Part shown: positions 45,023-54,919 of the stretch, piece after piece | Layout: the number at the start of each line of letters is the position of its first letter | Numbering within the stretch: position 1 is the stretch's first letter | Assembly: GCF_008119665.1 (NCBI RefSeq) | Contig: NZ_CP043046.1 | Span: 2,976,001-3,040,000 of the forward strand | Direction of reading: 5' to 3' | Length of the DNA: 64,000 bases | Source of the DNA: Pigmentiphaga aceris | GTDB lineage: Bacteria; Pseudomonadota; Gammaproteobacteria; Burkholderiales; Burkholderiaceae_B | Program-made: the position numbers and the translations under genes | The notes under the pieces: model-generated | What the model saw: only the letters and a program-made list of their open reading frames with translations | The model's database searches: none | What the model was told of the DNA's origin: nothing

Positions 45023-45946
45023 ATGAGTTCTGAACAGATTCCCAAGCTGAGCGCGAATGACTATCTCGGCGCACTTGTCAGCAACATTGGTGGCCGTACT
45101 CCGGAAGCCGGTGACTTCGGTACGGCCATCCCGGGTCTGGACCTGTTTCGCCGAAATGAACCCGCTCCGCCCGCCAGTTGCATGGTTCCTCCCAGCATTG
45201 TTCTGGTGGTCGATGGCGCCAAGAAGATGTGGATCGGCGGAGAGGGCTACGGGTACGACACCACGCGATTTCTGGTGACATCACTCGACCTGCCCGCTAA
45301 CTCTGAAGTCACCGAGGCAAGCACGCGTCGCCCCTGTCTGGGCTTGGCTTTTCAGCTGGATCAACGTGTACTGGCTGAGCTGATCGCGCAGGGCAGCTTG
45401 CCGCCACGCAGGGAACGCGCATCTGGCGCAGGGGTTGGGATCGGCACTGTGACCGATGCGCTGCTGGCACCGTTCAGTCGTCTGGTTGCACTACTGGATG
45501 AGCCCGAAGCAATCCCGGTGCTTGCGCCGTTGATTCAGCGCGAAATCCACTACAGGCTATTGATGAGTGACCAGACGGCGCGGCTGCGGCAGGTTGCAGC
45601 GGCCGATAGTCACGGGCACAGGATAGGGAAGGCCATTGACTGGCTGAAGACGAACATTGCTTCGTCGCTGCGGGTGAACGAATTGGCAAGCCGTGTGCAG
45701 ATGAGCGCACCGTCGTTTCACCAGCACTTTCGACAACTGACGGGTATGAGTCCACTTCAGTATCAGAAGTGGCTGCGCCTCAATGAGGCCAAGCGGCTGA
45801 TGCTGAACGAGCAGCGTGACGTGTCCACTGCGGCGTTCGAAGTCGGATACGAAAGTCCATCGCAATTCAGTCGCGAATACAGCCGCATGTTTGGCGTTGC
45901 GCCAAAACGGGACATCACCGCGCTGAGAGAAAAGGCCTTGTCTTGA
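45023..45946 (+). CDS. AraC family regulator (YqhC-like)
   Basis: A 307-residue protein with the AraC_N sensory domain (CMVPPSIVLVVDGAKKMWIGGEGYGYD, FLVTSLDLPANSEV) and two C-terminal helix-turn-helix motifs (SLRVNELASRVQMSAPSFHQHFRQ and DVSTAAFEVGYESPSQFSREYSRMFG). This is the architecture of YqhC, which activates the alcohol dehydrogenase yqhD in E. coli. Here it is divergent from hydrolase and oxidoreductase genes plus the remnant of an iron alcohol dehydrogenase, so the locus is a partly decayed relative of that system. Confidence 0.9.
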   Translation: MSSEQIPKLSANDYLGALVSNIGGRTPEAGDFGTAIPGLDLFRRNEPAPPASCMVPPSIVLVVDGAKKMWIGGEGYGYDTTRFLVTSLDLPANSEVTEASTRRPCLGLAFQLDQRVLAELIAQGSLPPRRERASGAGVGIGTVTDALLAPFSRLVALLDEPEAIPVLAPLIQREIHYRLLMSDQTARLRQVAAADSHGHRIGKAIDWLKTNIASSLRVNELASRVQMSAPSFHQHFRQLTGMSPLQYQKWLRLNEAKRLMLNEQRDVSTAAFEVGYESPSQFSREYSRMFGVAPKRDITALREKALS

Positions 45947-45986
45947 AGGTGTCTGGCGCGTTGCTTGTCCAGACAGTTTGCTTCAC

Positions 45987-46007
45987 GGAGGGCGGCGTGC
46001 GCCCTCC
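45987..46007. terminator. Hairpin between convergent AraC and gabD genes
   Basis: GGAGGGC at 45987-45993 pairs with GCCCTCC at 46001-46007. There is no T run, so termination would be weak or protein-assisted. Confidence 0.45.
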
Positions 46008-46018
46008 GGTCTGCATGC

Positions 46019-47524
46019 TTACTTCAAGTTGCCCTGGCACAGGTACTTCGTCTGGATGTAGTCATCCAGACCATAACGGCCACCTTCACGGCCATAGCCG
46101 GATTCCTTCACGCCACCGAAGGGAGCCATCTCGCTGGAGATCGCGCCTTCGTTGATGCCAACGATGCCGGTCTGCAGGCGATCTGCCACGCGGGCCACGC
46201 GCGCCAGGTTTTCCGAGAAGAAGTACGCCGCCAAACCAAACGGCGTGTCGTTGGCTGCTTGTACAACCTCGTCTTCCGTCTCGAATTTGAACAAGGGCAC
46301 GACCGGGCCGAAAGTTTCTTCGTCGGCCAGTTCCATTGCGGGCGAGGCGTCGCCGATCACAGTGGGCGCGAAGTAGTGCGCACCTTCCGCGCCTTCGGTC
46401 AGACGCTTGCCACCGGTCAGCACGCTGCCGCCAAGCTTCACGGCGTCAGCCACGTGGCGGGCGATCTTGTCGACGGCGCGGGCGTTGATCATCGGGCCGA
46501 TCTGTACACCAGCGGCGTGTGCGGGGCCGACTTTCAGTGCGGCAACGGCTGCCACCAGCTTTTCCGAGAAGCGCTGGTAGATGCCGGCTTGCACGTAGAC
46601 GCGGTTCGGGCAGACGCAGGTCTGGCCGCCGTTGCGGAATTTCGAGACCATCAGGCCGGCGACTGCCGCATCCACGTCAGCGTCGTCGAAGACGATGAAG
46701 GGTGCGTTGCCGCCGAGTTCCAGTGACAGCTTTTTCAGCGTCGAGGCAGATTCCCGAGCCAGGTGTTTGCCGACTGCGGTCGATCCGGTGAAGGTGATTT
46801 TGCGCACGCGTTCGTCTTTCAGCCAGGCGTCCACCGTGGCAGGCGTGTGTTCACGCGATGCGGCGACGATGTTGACCACGCCTACCGGGAAACCGGCTTC
46901 TTCGATCAGCTTGACCAGCGCCAGCGCGGTCAGCGGGGTGTCTTCGGCGGGCTTGGCGACCACGGTGCAGCCGACTGCCAGCGCCGGGGCGATCTTGCGG
47001 GCGATCATGGCCAGTGGGAAGTTCCAGGGGGTGATCGCGGCGACGACACCCACGGGTTCCTTGACCATCATCATTTTCTTGCCCGGGGGCGAGGGGATGA
47101 TGTCGCCGTAGGTGCGCACCGCTTCTTCGGCGAACCATTCGATGTAGGACGCGCCGTAAGCCACTTCGCCGCGTGCTTCGGCCAGGGGCTTGCCCTGTTC
47201 GTGCGACATGATGCGGGCCAGGTCTTCGGTGTTGGCCAACACCAGGGCGTGCCAGCGCTTCAGCAGCTTGGAACGCTCACGGGCGGGCGTGGCGCGCCAG
47301 CCTTCGAAGGCGGCGTAGGCGGCGTCGGCCGCATCGGCGGCATCTGCTGCGCTGCTGTCAGGCACGTCGGCAAACACTTCGCCGGTGGCCGGGTTGCTGA
47401 CCGGATGGCGCTTGCCATCCTGCGCATTGCACCACTGTCCGTCGATGAAGTTCTGGCTGCGCAGCAGTTCGGGGCGCGCCAGTTCCAGCGGGGTGGCTTG
47501 TGCGCTGAGGTCGATCACGGTCAT
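46019..47524 (-). CDS. gabD: NAD(P)-dependent succinate-semialdehyde dehydrogenase
   Basis: A 501-residue aldehyde dehydrogenase that oxidises succinate semialdehyde to succinate in GABA breakdown. Motifs: [31 protein letters not shown] (NAD site), catalytic Glu in [12 protein letters not shown] and catalytic Cys in [15 protein letters not shown] (the CxC of the redox-regulated GabD type). The length is slightly above the 480-490 typical because of a longer N-terminus and an [10 protein letters not shown] run. No gabT transaminase gene is adjacent. Confidence 0.92.
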   Translation of the reverse strand: MTVIDLSAQATPLELARPELLRSQNFIDGQWCNAQDGKRHPVSNPATGEVFADVPDSSAADAADAADAAYAAFEGWRATPARERSKLLKRWHALVLANTEDLARIMSHEQGKPLAEARGEVAYGASYIEWFAEEAVRTYGDIIPSPPGKKMMMVKEPVGVVAAITPWNFPLAMIARKIAPALAVGCTVVAKPAEDTPLTALALVKLIEEAGFPVGVVNIVAASREHTPATVDAWLKDERVRKITFTGSTAVGKHLARESASTLKKLSLELGGNAPFIVFDDADVDAAVAGLMVSKFRNGGQTCVCPNRVYVQAGIYQRFSEKLVAAVAALKVGPAHAAGVQIGPMINARAVDKIARHVADAVKLGGSVLTGGKRLTEGAEGAHYFAPTVIGDASPAMELADEETFGPVVPLFKFETEDEVVQAANDTPFGLAAYFFSENLARVARVADRLQTGIVGINEGAISSEMAPFGGVKESGYGREGGRYGLDDYIQTKYLCQGNLK

Positions 47525-47662
47525 GTCGAGAATCCTTGAAGTCGGGGAGGGCGGCGCTGCATATCGATGTCAGACAGTCACTGTGACAGATCGATCGCGC
47601 GCTCGGCCAAGCGAGGTACTCAATTCAAACAGATGCAGGCCGGTTGAGTCCGGCCGTAAGCG

Positions 47663-47699
47663 TGAACACGACGTGCCTGCATGCAGCACGTCGTGTTCA
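47663..47699. other. Strong stem-loop between dmlA 3' end and gabD
   Basis: TGAACACGACGTG at 47663-47675 is perfectly complementary to 47687-47699, around an 11-base loop. It lies just beyond the D-malate dehydrogenase stop codon. No T run follows on the minus strand, so it may act as an mRNA 3' stabiliser or attenuating hairpin rather than a simple terminator. Confidence 0.7.
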
Positions 47700-47709
47700 T
47701 TACACATCA

Positions 47710-48798
47710 TCAGCCTTGCGCAACCAGCTCGGCGATTGCCTTGCCCATGTCGGTAGTCGATGCCTTGCCGCCCAGGTCGCCGGTACGCGGGCCGTCGATC
47801 AGCACTTTTTCGATGGCCTTCACGATGACGTCGTGGGCTTCGCGGCCTGCGCCGGTGCTGTGGGTCAGGAAGTCCAGCATCATCGCGCCAGACCAGATCA
47901 TGGCGATCGGATTGGCGATGTTCTTGCCGTAGATGTCGGGGGCAGAACCGTGCACCGGTTCGAACAGCGACGGGAACTTGCGATCCGGGTTCAGGTTGGC
48001 CGACGGGGCCAGGCCAATGGTGCCGGTGCAGGCCGGGCCCAGGTCAGACAAAATGTCGCCGAACAGGTTGGAGGCCACCACCACGTCGAAACGCGAGGGC
48101 TGCATCACGAAGCGGGCGCACAAAATGTCGATGTGCTGCTTGTCCCAGGTCACGTCCGGATACTCGCCGGCGATGGTGGCGGCGCGGCCGTCCCACCAGG
48201 GCATGCTGATCGAAATGCCGTTGCTCTTGGTGGCCACGGTGACATGCTTGCGTGCACGGCTGCGGGCCAGATCGAAAGCGTAGCGCAGCACGCGGTCGGT
48301 GCCGCGACGGCTGAAGATCGAGGTCTGCGTGACGACTTCGTTCTCGGTGCCTTCGTAGCTGATGCCGCCGACGGCGCTGTACTCGCCTTCGGTGTTCTCA
48401 CGCACGATGAAGAAATCGATGTTGTTGGCCAGACGGTCGGCCAAGGTGGCGGGCACGCCTTCGAAGGTGCGCGCCGGGCGCAGGTTGATGTACTGGTCGA
48501 ATTCGCGGCGGAACTTCAACAGCGAGCCCCACAGCGAGATGTGGTCGGGCACCGTGTCGGGCCAGCCCACCGCGCCGAAGAAGATGGCGTCCACGCCCGA
48601 CAATTGCGCCTTCCAGTCATCCGGCATCATCTTGCCGTGCTTGGCGTAGTAGTCGCAGCTCGCCCATTCGATGTGCTCGTAAGCCAGTTCGATGCCGAAG
48701 CGCTTGGCGGCAGCGTCGACCACACGCAAGCCCTCGGGCATGACTTCCTTGCCGATGCCGTCACCGGCGATGACAGCAATGCGATAGACCTGGCTCAT
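47710..48798 (-). CDS. dmlA: D-malate/tartrate dehydrogenase (decarboxylating)
   Basis: A 362-residue member of the isocitrate/isopropylmalate dehydrogenase family. It starts YRIAVIAGDGIGKEV; IDFFIVRENTEGEYS, VTVATKSNGISISMPWWD (catalytic Lys) and RFDVVVASNLFGDILSDLG (metal-binding Asp) match tartrate dehydrogenase/DmlA (YeaU) rather than LeuB. It oxidises D-malate, tartrate and related acids with NAD. The ATG at 48798 begins MSQVYRIA. The divergent LysR gene mirrors the E. coli dmlR-dmlA pair. Confidence 0.9.
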   Translation of the reverse strand: MSQVYRIAVIAGDGIGKEVMPEGLRVVDAAAKRFGIELAYEHIEWASCDYYAKHGKMMPDDWKAQLSGVDAIFFGAVGWPDTVPDHISLWGSLLKFRREFDQYINLRPARTFEGVPATLADRLANNIDFFIVRENTEGEYSAVGGISYEGTENEVVTQTSIFSRRGTDRVLRYAFDLARSRARKHVTVATKSNGISISMPWWDGRAATIAGEYPDVTWDKQHIDILCARFVMQPSRFDVVVASNLFGDILSDLGPACTGTIGLAPSANLNPDRKFPSLFEPVHGSAPDIYGKNIANPIAMIWSGAMMLDFLTHSTGAGREAHDVIVKAIEKVLIDGPRTGDLGGKASTTDMGKAIAELVAQG

Positions 48799-48970
48799 GA
48801 GAAAAATCCTGGAAAGAAGCTGCGTAGCAGCAAAGTCAGCGATTGAGGGACCGCCTGGCAGACCCACAGCGTGATGGGCCGCCAAGGCGTTTCACCTCGG
48901 GAAGCCCGCATTCTAAATACATCTGCACAAGATAGAATCCCTACTTCTGTGAACTGATATTCAACGAATC

Positions 48971-49924
48971 GTGAATAATCTTCCTGAGCTTGGCGATTTG
49001 CGGGTGTTTCTGTCGGTCGCACGCAAGTCCAGCTTCTCGGCTGCTGCCGACGAACTGGGCGCATCAGCGGCTTACGTCAGCAAACGTGTACGCATGCTCG
49101 AAGATGAGCTGGGGGTGCGACTGTTGCACCGCTCGACCCGCCGGGTCATGGTCACGGAAGAGGGCGAGCGTGTTTACAAGTGGGCGCAGCGCATTCTGGA
49201 CGACATGGACCATCTGATGCAGGAGGTGTCCACCACCCGTCAGGAACCGCGCGGCGTACTGCGGATCAGTACCAGCTTCGGTTTTGGCCGCAATATCATG
49301 GGCCCGGCCATGGGCCGTTTGGCCGAGCGCCATCCGTCGCTGAAGGTGCGTCTGGAAGTGTTTGACCGGCTGGTGGACGTGGCCGCTGAAGGCTTCGATC
49401 TGGATGTGCGAGTGGGTGACGAAATTGCCCCGCAGATGATTGCGCATCGTCTGGCGTCCAATGAGCGCGTGCTGTGCGCCGCACCTGCCTATCTTGCGCG
49501 ACGTGGCACGCCCCGCAATGTGGCCGAACTTGCGCAACACGATTGCCTGGTTATCAAGGAACGTGACCATCCTTTCGGCGTGTGGCGTCTGTTGCAGGGC
49601 AGGGAAGAACACACCGTGAAAGTCACCGGCCCGCTGTCATCGAACCACGGGGAAATTGCTGTGCAATGGGCGGTAGATGGCCGGGGATTGATCCTGCGTT
49701 CGCGCTGGGACGTGGCGGAACTGCTGGCCTCGGGTGCCTTGGTGCAGGTGCTGCCTGACGTGGTTCAAGAAGCCAATATCTGGGCCGTGCACCCATCCCG
49801 CTTGGCCTCGTCGGCCAAAGTGCGGGTATGCGTGGAGTTTTTGCAGGAGTATTTCGCGGAACACCTGCCATCAGGGACGGCCGAGCCGAATCGCCCGGAA
49901 ATGCGGGGCGGCCGGCTCGACTGA
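48971..49924 (+). CDS. dmlR: LysR family regulator (DmlR-like)
   Basis: A 317-residue LysR protein. The winged-helix domain is at residues 1-60 (LRVFLSVARKSSFSAAADELGASAAYVSKRV), and the substrate domain includes ISTSFGFGRNIMGPAM and FDLDVRVGDEI. It is divergent from the D-malate dehydrogenase gene, with 172 bp between starts, the arrangement of dmlR/dmlA, so it is probably the activator of that gene. The start is a GTG at 48971. Confidence 0.9.
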   Translation: MNNLPELGDLRVFLSVARKSSFSAAADELGASAAYVSKRVRMLEDELGVRLLHRSTRRVMVTEEGERVYKWAQRILDDMDHLMQEVSTTRQEPRGVLRISTSFGFGRNIMGPAMGRLAERHPSLKVRLEVFDRLVDVAAEGFDLDVRVGDEIAPQMIAHRLASNERVLCAAPAYLARRGTPRNVAELAQHDCLVIKERDHPFGVWRLLQGREEHTVKVTGPLSSNHGEIAVQWAVDGRGLILRSRWDVAELLASGALVQVLPDVVQEANIWAVHPSRLASSAKVRVCVEFLQEYFAEHLPSGTAEPNRPEMRGGRLD

Positions 49925-50042
49925 TCTGGTTGGCCCGATTGCTATCGACCAGATTTTGACTGATTGGGCGTTGGGCGCTTCCGATGTTCAAGAATGACGT
50001 GCCAAAGCGATACGTCAGCCAATACCGACGCCCGTCAACCAA

Positions 50043-50969
50043 TCAATACCCCAACGTCCGATCGATCTCACCGACCATCGGCTCGCCACGCTTGAAGCGT
50101 TGCAGGTTGTTCATCAGCACATCAATAGACGTTTCTGCCTGCGAACGGCTCGCCACATGCGGTGTGATCAGCACACGCGGATGCTTCCACAGCGGTGCAT
50201 CGGCGGGCAGGGGTTCGACCAGCGTCACGTCCAAAATCGCACCGCCCAGTTGACCATCATCAAGCGCTGACAACAGATCGTCCTCGACCAGGTGCGCGCC
50301 ACGGCCCGCATTGATCAGGATTGCTCCTTTGGGCAGCGTATCGAACAGCTTGCGGTTCAGAATGCCGCGCGTGGCATCGGTCAAGGGCAGCAGGCAGACG
50401 AGGATGTCGCAGCGGGCCAGGAAGGCCGGCAGTTGTTCTTCGCCAGCAAAGGATTCGATGCCGTCGACATCGTGGCCAGAACGGCTCCAGCCTGCGACCT
50501 GGAAGCCGATGTTGGCCAGCGCCTGGGCGGCCGGTTTGCCCAGCGCGCCCATGCCAAGAATGCCAACGCGACGTGACGACGCCAGCTGTGCCGGAACGTC
50601 TTTCCACACCTGGCTGCGTTGTTGGTCGATGTATTGCAGCCAATCGCGGTGCGCTGCCAATACCGTCAGCATGATGTATTCGGTCATGCCGGCTGCCAGG
50701 CCGGGCTCGATCATGCGCACGACCGGAATGCTCAGCGGAATGCCGGACAGGTCGAAGTTGTCAATGCCTGCCGCGACGCAGAAGACCAGTTCCAGGTTCG
50801 GAAAGGTTTCCATCAGCTTTTCTGGCGGTTGCCAGGCGGCCAGGTAGCGCACGGCCAGCGGGTCGCCGGTTTCGGGCCAGATGTGGAAGGGGATGTCAGG
50901 CGCGACTTCGGCAAAACGCTTTGCCCAGACGGCCCCGCGTGCGGGTTCGGATTTGTACAGGAAGCTCAT
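50043..50969 (-). CDS. ghrA: Glyoxylate/hydroxypyruvate reductase A-like dehydrogenase
   Basis: A 308-residue D-2-hydroxyacid dehydrogenase. The Rossmann loop is VGILGMGALGKPAAQALANIG, NAGRGAHLVEDDLL contains the conserved arginine neighbourhood, and TLVEPLPADAPLWKHPRVLITPH holds the catalytic Glu and His. The N-terminal half (WPETGDPLAVRYLAAWQPP) fits GhrA. It reduces glyoxylate and hydroxypyruvate with NADPH. The ATG at 50969 is well placed. It is not obviously linked to neighbours. Confidence 0.9.
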   Translation of the reverse strand: MSFLYKSEPARGAVWAKRFAEVAPDIPFHIWPETGDPLAVRYLAAWQPPEKLMETFPNLELVFCVAAGIDNFDLSGIPLSIPVVRMIEPGLAAGMTEYIMLTVLAAHRDWLQYIDQQRSQVWKDVPAQLASSRRVGILGMGALGKPAAQALANIGFQVAGWSRSGHDVDGIESFAGEEQLPAFLARCDILVCLLPLTDATRGILNRKLFDTLPKGAILINAGRGAHLVEDDLLSALDDGQLGGAILDVTLVEPLPADAPLWKHPRVLITPHVASRSQAETSIDVLMNNLQRFKRGEPMVGEIDRTLGY

Positions 50970-51059
50970 GGGCTGCTAATGGATGGGGCTACTGGTTGAA
51001 GGCTACTAATTCAGGATGCGAAAGCGTGCGGATGCCGGACGACCTGTCCAGCACGCAGA

Positions 51060-51920
51060 TCAGTGCAGTGCCTGGCTGACCAAGGAGAACAGCCGCGCTT
51101 GCGGATCTGCTTTCGGCGGCGTGCCTTTCACCATGGTAACGCCCGTGTCCACCTGGACCAGGCCCAGTTCAGTCAGCCACGGTGCAAGCCCGGTGCCGTC
51201 GGGAATGTCGATGCGCATGAACATGCCGCTATGCGCCGCAATCCAATGGCTGATCAATGCCTTGGCGCGCTCAGTGTCCGGTGCGACGACCGGGCCGATG
51301 GTGTAGCCACGGCCAAAGCGGCGCGCAATCGCAAAGCCGATCAGCTCGCCGTCACGGTCGATGGCGACGCCTTCACCTTGTTCCAGCACTTCGGCAATCA
51401 CGGTCGAGCGGTTGACACCGCTTGCGCGCGAGGCCAGTTCGGCAATCTTGGGGCCGTCACTGGGCACCACGGGGCGCAGTCGTTCGCCTGCGGGCAAAGA
51501 CACCAGCGGCGGCTGGAACACGGTGCCTTGGTGCTGGAAGATCATGCCGGTTGCGACGAAGCCGAGCTTCTCATATAGCGGCTTGCCGGCTACGGTAGCG
51601 TTCAGCATCAGGTTGCGACCTCGGGCTGCATCAAGCACACGCGTCATCAATTCGCGGCCGATGCCGGCACCCTGACGGTCGGGCGATACGATCACCAGGC
51701 CGATCGATGCGTAGTCGTCGCCGTAGTTCCAGTACATGGCGGTGCCCAACACGGCTTGCCCATCAGTGGCCACCACGCCGTTGCCGATACGCTGGACCGA
51801 CTGCCAATCTTCCAGGCGATGCGGCCATTTGAGTACCTGGGTCAATTGATGTGCGGCCGGCATGTCGTCTGCAGACATTGCGCGGTAATCCAGGCTGGTG
51901 GTGGCGACGGGGTCAGTCAC
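51060..51920 (-). CDS. GNAT family N-acetyltransferase with two domains
   Basis: A 286-residue protein. The first half is a GNAT domain with the acetyl-CoA loop SPDRQGAGIGRELMTRVLDAA and YEKLGFVATG. The second half (from about 150) is the related C-terminal domain seen in GNAT proteins of the YitH/HolE type, containing AIARRFGRGYTIGPVVAPD. The GTG at 51920 has AGGAG six bases upstream. The acceptor substrate is unknown. Confidence 0.88.
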   Translation of the reverse strand: MTDPVATTSLDYRAMSADDMPAAHQLTQVLKWPHRLEDWQSVQRIGNGVVATDGQAVLGTAMYWNYGDDYASIGLVIVSPDRQGAGIGRELMTRVLDAARGRNLMLNATVAGKPLYEKLGFVATGMIFQHQGTVFQPPLVSLPAGERLRPVVPSDGPKIAELASRASGVNRSTVIAEVLEQGEGVAIDRDGELIGFAIARRFGRGYTIGPVVAPDTERAKALISHWIAAHSGMFMRIDIPDGTGLAPWLTELGLVQVDTGVTMVKGTPPKADPQARLFSLVSQALH

Positions 51921-52283
51921 AGGAAGCTCCTAATAGTAAGCAGTCAATCTGGTAAGCAATCGATCCGATGACTTTGCATCGGATATCCATGCTTGGCTAG
52001 GACGATCCTATCGCCGCGCCGAACTGGCGCATCTCGCGCACAATCGGTGCGCGCGCCGCCCTAGTCTGCGGCACACAGCAAGGTGTGCTTGTGATCGACC
52101 CGAAAACGGCGCTTTCTGTGCTGTGGAAGTATCAATATGCGATTTTTTCGAGGGCTGCGGATGCTGTAATCCAGTTGTCGGGAAAGTGTCCGCAAGCAGT
52201 AAAAAAGATCCGCTAGTCGAACGGTGCAGCGCAAGGCGCTCAGTCCGTGTCGGTAGTTCCATCCACTGCAGGAGACAAGTCAC
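51921..52283. other. Upstream region of the peptide ABC operon
   Basis: 363 bp without a gene between divergent GNAT and substrate-binding-protein genes. It contains a dyad, ATCCGATG at 51963-51970 with CATCGGAT at 51977-51984, and a near-direct repeat of TAAGCA at 51938 and 51953. These may be regulator sites. Confidence 0.5.
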
Positions 52284-53927
52284 ATGAACAATAAGCACAA
52301 TGAATTTGGCGCAATGCTGGCCCCCGCTGAAAGCGAGCGAATCTTCAATGCAGCAATGGGACGGGGCATGTCGCGACGCGATGCGCTCCGCATGATGGCT
52401 GCGGCCGGCGTCGTGATCACGGGCAGCGGCATGCTGGGTGCACCGGGCGCAGCCCATGCACAGAACGCAGCAACGCCTGCAGCCACCCCGAAACGCGGCG
52501 GCAAGATTCGTGCAGCAGCACACTCGACCTCGACCGCCGATACGCTCGACCCGTGCAAGGGTTCAACCGCGATCGACTACACCCGCCACAACATGTTCTA
52601 CAGCGGCCTGACCGAACTGGACGCGAAGCTGATTCCGCATCCGGCACTGGCCGAAGAAATCACGCACGAAGGCGCCAAGGTCTGGCGCTTCAAGCTGCGC
52701 AAGGGCGTGACCTTCCATGATGGCAAGGCCCTGACTGCACAAGACGTGGTGTTCTCGCTGCTGCGCCACCAGGACGCCGCACTGGGCTCGAAGGTGCGCA
52801 CGGTTGCCATGCAGTTCGAAGCCGTCAAGGCCATCAGCCCGACCGAAGTCGAAGTGACCCTGACCGTTGCCAACGCCGACCTGCCGGTGATTCTGGCGGC
52901 CTCGCACTTCCTGATCATCAAGGACGGCACCACCGCTTTCGCTACCGCCATCGGTACCGGTCCCTACACGTGCAAGGAATTCCGCGCAGGCGTTCGTTCG
53001 GTTGGCGTGCGCAACGAGAACTACTGGAAGCCGGGCAAGCCGTACATTGACGAGATCGAAGTCATCGGCATTCCCGACGAAGCGGCACGTGTGAACGCCT
53101 TGCTGTCTGGCGACATTCACATCATGAACAACATGAACCCGCGTTCGGCAACGCGCGTCAACGGCACGGGCACCCACGCCGCGCTGGAAACCAAGTCCAG
53201 CCTGTACACCAACCTGATCGTTCGCCAGGACGCCACGCCGGCCGGCAGCCAGGACTTCACGCTGGCCATGAAGTACATGCTGGATCGCGAACAGATCCGC
53301 GATGCGGTGTATCGCGGCTTTGCCACCGTGGGCAACGACCAGCCGATTCAGCCGGGTCATCGCTATTACCTGGAAGGTCTGCCGCAACGCAGCTTCGACC
53401 TGGACAAGGCCAAGTTCCACCTGCAGAAAGCCGGTCTGGCCGGTGCCACCATGCCGATCGTATGCTCGCCGGCCGCAGAAGGCTCGGTGGACATGGCGGC
53501 ACTGCTGCAACAATCGGCGCAGAAAATCGGCCTGAACCTGACGGTGAACCGCGTGCCGGCCGACGGCTACTGGTCGAACCACTGGGCCAAGCATCCGCTG
53601 GGCTTCGGCAACATCAACCCGCGCCCCAGCGCCGACCTGATCTTCACGCAGTTCTTCCAGTCGGACGCCGCCTGGAACGAGTCGGGCTGGAAGAATCCGC
53701 AGTTCGACCAATTGCTGTTGCAGGCTCGTGCTGAATCCGACGATGCCAAGCGCAAGCAGCTGTATGGCGACATGCAGGTGCTGGTCAACGAGAAGTGCGG
53801 TATTGGCATTCCGACCTTCATCAGCTTCATCGACGGTTACGACAAGCGCATTCAAGGCTATGGTTCGGTGCCGTTGGGCGGTCTGATGGGTTACGCGTTT
53901 GCGGAACACATCTGGCTCAACACCTGA
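52284..53927 (+). CDS. Peptide-type ABC transporter substrate-binding protein
   Basis: A 547-residue SBP_bac_5 (DppA/OppA-like) periplasmic protein. A twin-arginine leader is visible (GRGMSRRDALRMMAAAGVVI), then GGKIRAAAHSTSTADTLDPCKG, the family segment VWRFKLRKGVTFHDGKALTAQDVVFSL and PDEAARVNALLSGDIHIM. The RR-leader suggests Tat export, as in several related binding proteins of Burkholderiales. It is the first gene of a four-gene importer operon. The ligand could be a peptide or another oligomeric nutrient. Confidence 0.92.
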   Translation: MNNKHNEFGAMLAPAESERIFNAAMGRGMSRRDALRMMAAAGVVITGSGMLGAPGAAHAQNAATPAATPKRGGKIRAAAHSTSTADTLDPCKGSTAIDYTRHNMFYSGLTELDAKLIPHPALAEEITHEGAKVWRFKLRKGVTFHDGKALTAQDVVFSLLRHQDAALGSKVRTVAMQFEAVKAISPTEVEVTLTVANADLPVILAASHFLIIKDGTTAFATAIGTGPYTCKEFRAGVRSVGVRNENYWKPGKPYIDEIEVIGIPDEAARVNALLSGDIHIMNNMNPRSATRVNGTGTHAALETKSSLYTNLIVRQDATPAGSQDFTLAMKYMLDREQIRDAVYRGFATVGNDQPIQPGHRYYLEGLPQRSFDLDKAKFHLQKAGLAGATMPIVCSPAAEGSVDMAALLQQSAQKIGLNLTVNRVPADGYWSNHWAKHPLGFGNINPRPSADLIFTQFFQSDAAWNESGWKNPQFDQLLLQARAESDDAKRKQLYGDMQVLVNEKCGIGIPTFISFIDGYDKRIQGYGSVPLGGLMGYAFAEHIWLNT

Positions 53928-53965
53928 TTCGTTCCACGCCAGCCATTTTTTAAGGGAGACCACGC

Positions 53966-54919
53966 ATGCATGCGACGGCCGCCAAACTCATCTTGAACCG
54001 GATAGGGATCGGCATACTGACCCTGTTGACCGTGTCGCTGGTGGTATTCAGCATCACCGGACTGTTGCCCGGGGACGCTGCACAATCATCGCTCGGTCAG
54101 AGCGCAACACCTGAAGCGGTAGCCGCGCTACGCACCAAGATGGGCCTTGATGTACCGGGCTACATGCGTTATTTCCACTGGCTGGGCGGCATGCTGGTTG
54201 GCAACTTCGGTTATTCGCTGGTGAACAACCTGTCGGTAAACGAATTGCTGGCCAATCGCCTGCCGATGTCTTTGATGCTGGCAAGCGTCACGGCCCTGGT
54301 GTCGGTGCCGCTGGCACTGACGCTGGGCATCGTGTCGGCCATGAAGCGCGGTTCGCTGGTTGACCGCGCGCTGAACCTGACGACCTTGTCGCTGGTGGCC
54401 GTGCCTGAATTCCTGGTCGCCACGATTGCCGTCCTGATCTTTGCGGTGGAACTGCGCTGGCTGTCTGCTTTGTCGTTTGCCAGTGACGTGTCCACGATCG
54501 GCCAGTTCCTGAAAGCCTATGCCTTGCCCGTGATGACCTTGTGCTGCGTGATCGTGGCGCAGATGGCGCGCATGACGCGTGCTGCCGTGGTCGACGAACT
54601 GAATTCTTCGTATGTTGAAATGGCGGTGCTGAAAGGCGCGTCGCCAACGCGTGTGGTGTTGCGCCATGCGCTGCCGAACGCCATCGGCCCGATTGCCAAT
54701 GCGGTCGCGCTGAGCCTGTCCTACCTGCTTGGTGGGGTGGTGATCGTTGAAACCATCTTCAACTATCCCGGTGTTGCCAGCCTGATGGTCGACGGCGTGT
54801 CCAATCGCGACATGCCCTTGGTGCAGGCCTGCGCAATGATCTTCTGTGCGGCCTATCTCGCGTTGGTGCTGTTTGCCGACCTGGCGGCGATTCTGTCCAA
54901 CCCGAGGCTGCGTCAATGA
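53966..54919 (+). CDS. Peptide-type ABC transporter permease (DppB-like)
   Basis: A 317-residue inner-membrane protein with six predicted helices. It begins with the DppB/OppB-type helix ILTLLTVSLVVFSITGLLPGD, has MSLMLASVTALVSVPLALTLG and the EAA-type loop VDELNSSYVEMAVLKGASPTRVVLRHALPNA that docks to the ATPase. It starts 38 bp after the binding-protein gene and overlaps the next permease gene by four bases (ATGA). Confidence 0.92.
   Translation: MHATAAKLILNRIGIGILTLLTVSLVVFSITGLLPGDAAQSSLGQSATPEAVAALRTKMGLDVPGYMRYFHWLGGMLVGNFGYSLVNNLSVNELLANRLPMSLMLASVTALVSVPLALTLGIVSAMKRGSLVDRALNLTTLSLVAVPEFLVATIAVLIFAVELRWLSALSFASDVSTIGQFLKAYALPVMTLCCVIVAQMARMTRAAVVDELNSSYVEMAVLKGASPTRVVLRHALPNAIGPIANAVALSLSYLLGGVVIVETIFNYPGVASLMVDGVSNRDMPLVQACAMIFCAAYLALVLFADLAAILSNPRLRQ

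Noticed and set aside
47644..48846. Plus-strand open frame of 400 codons opposite the D-malate dehydrogenase gene
   Set aside because: Antisense shadow; the dehydrogenase motifs are intact on the minus strand.
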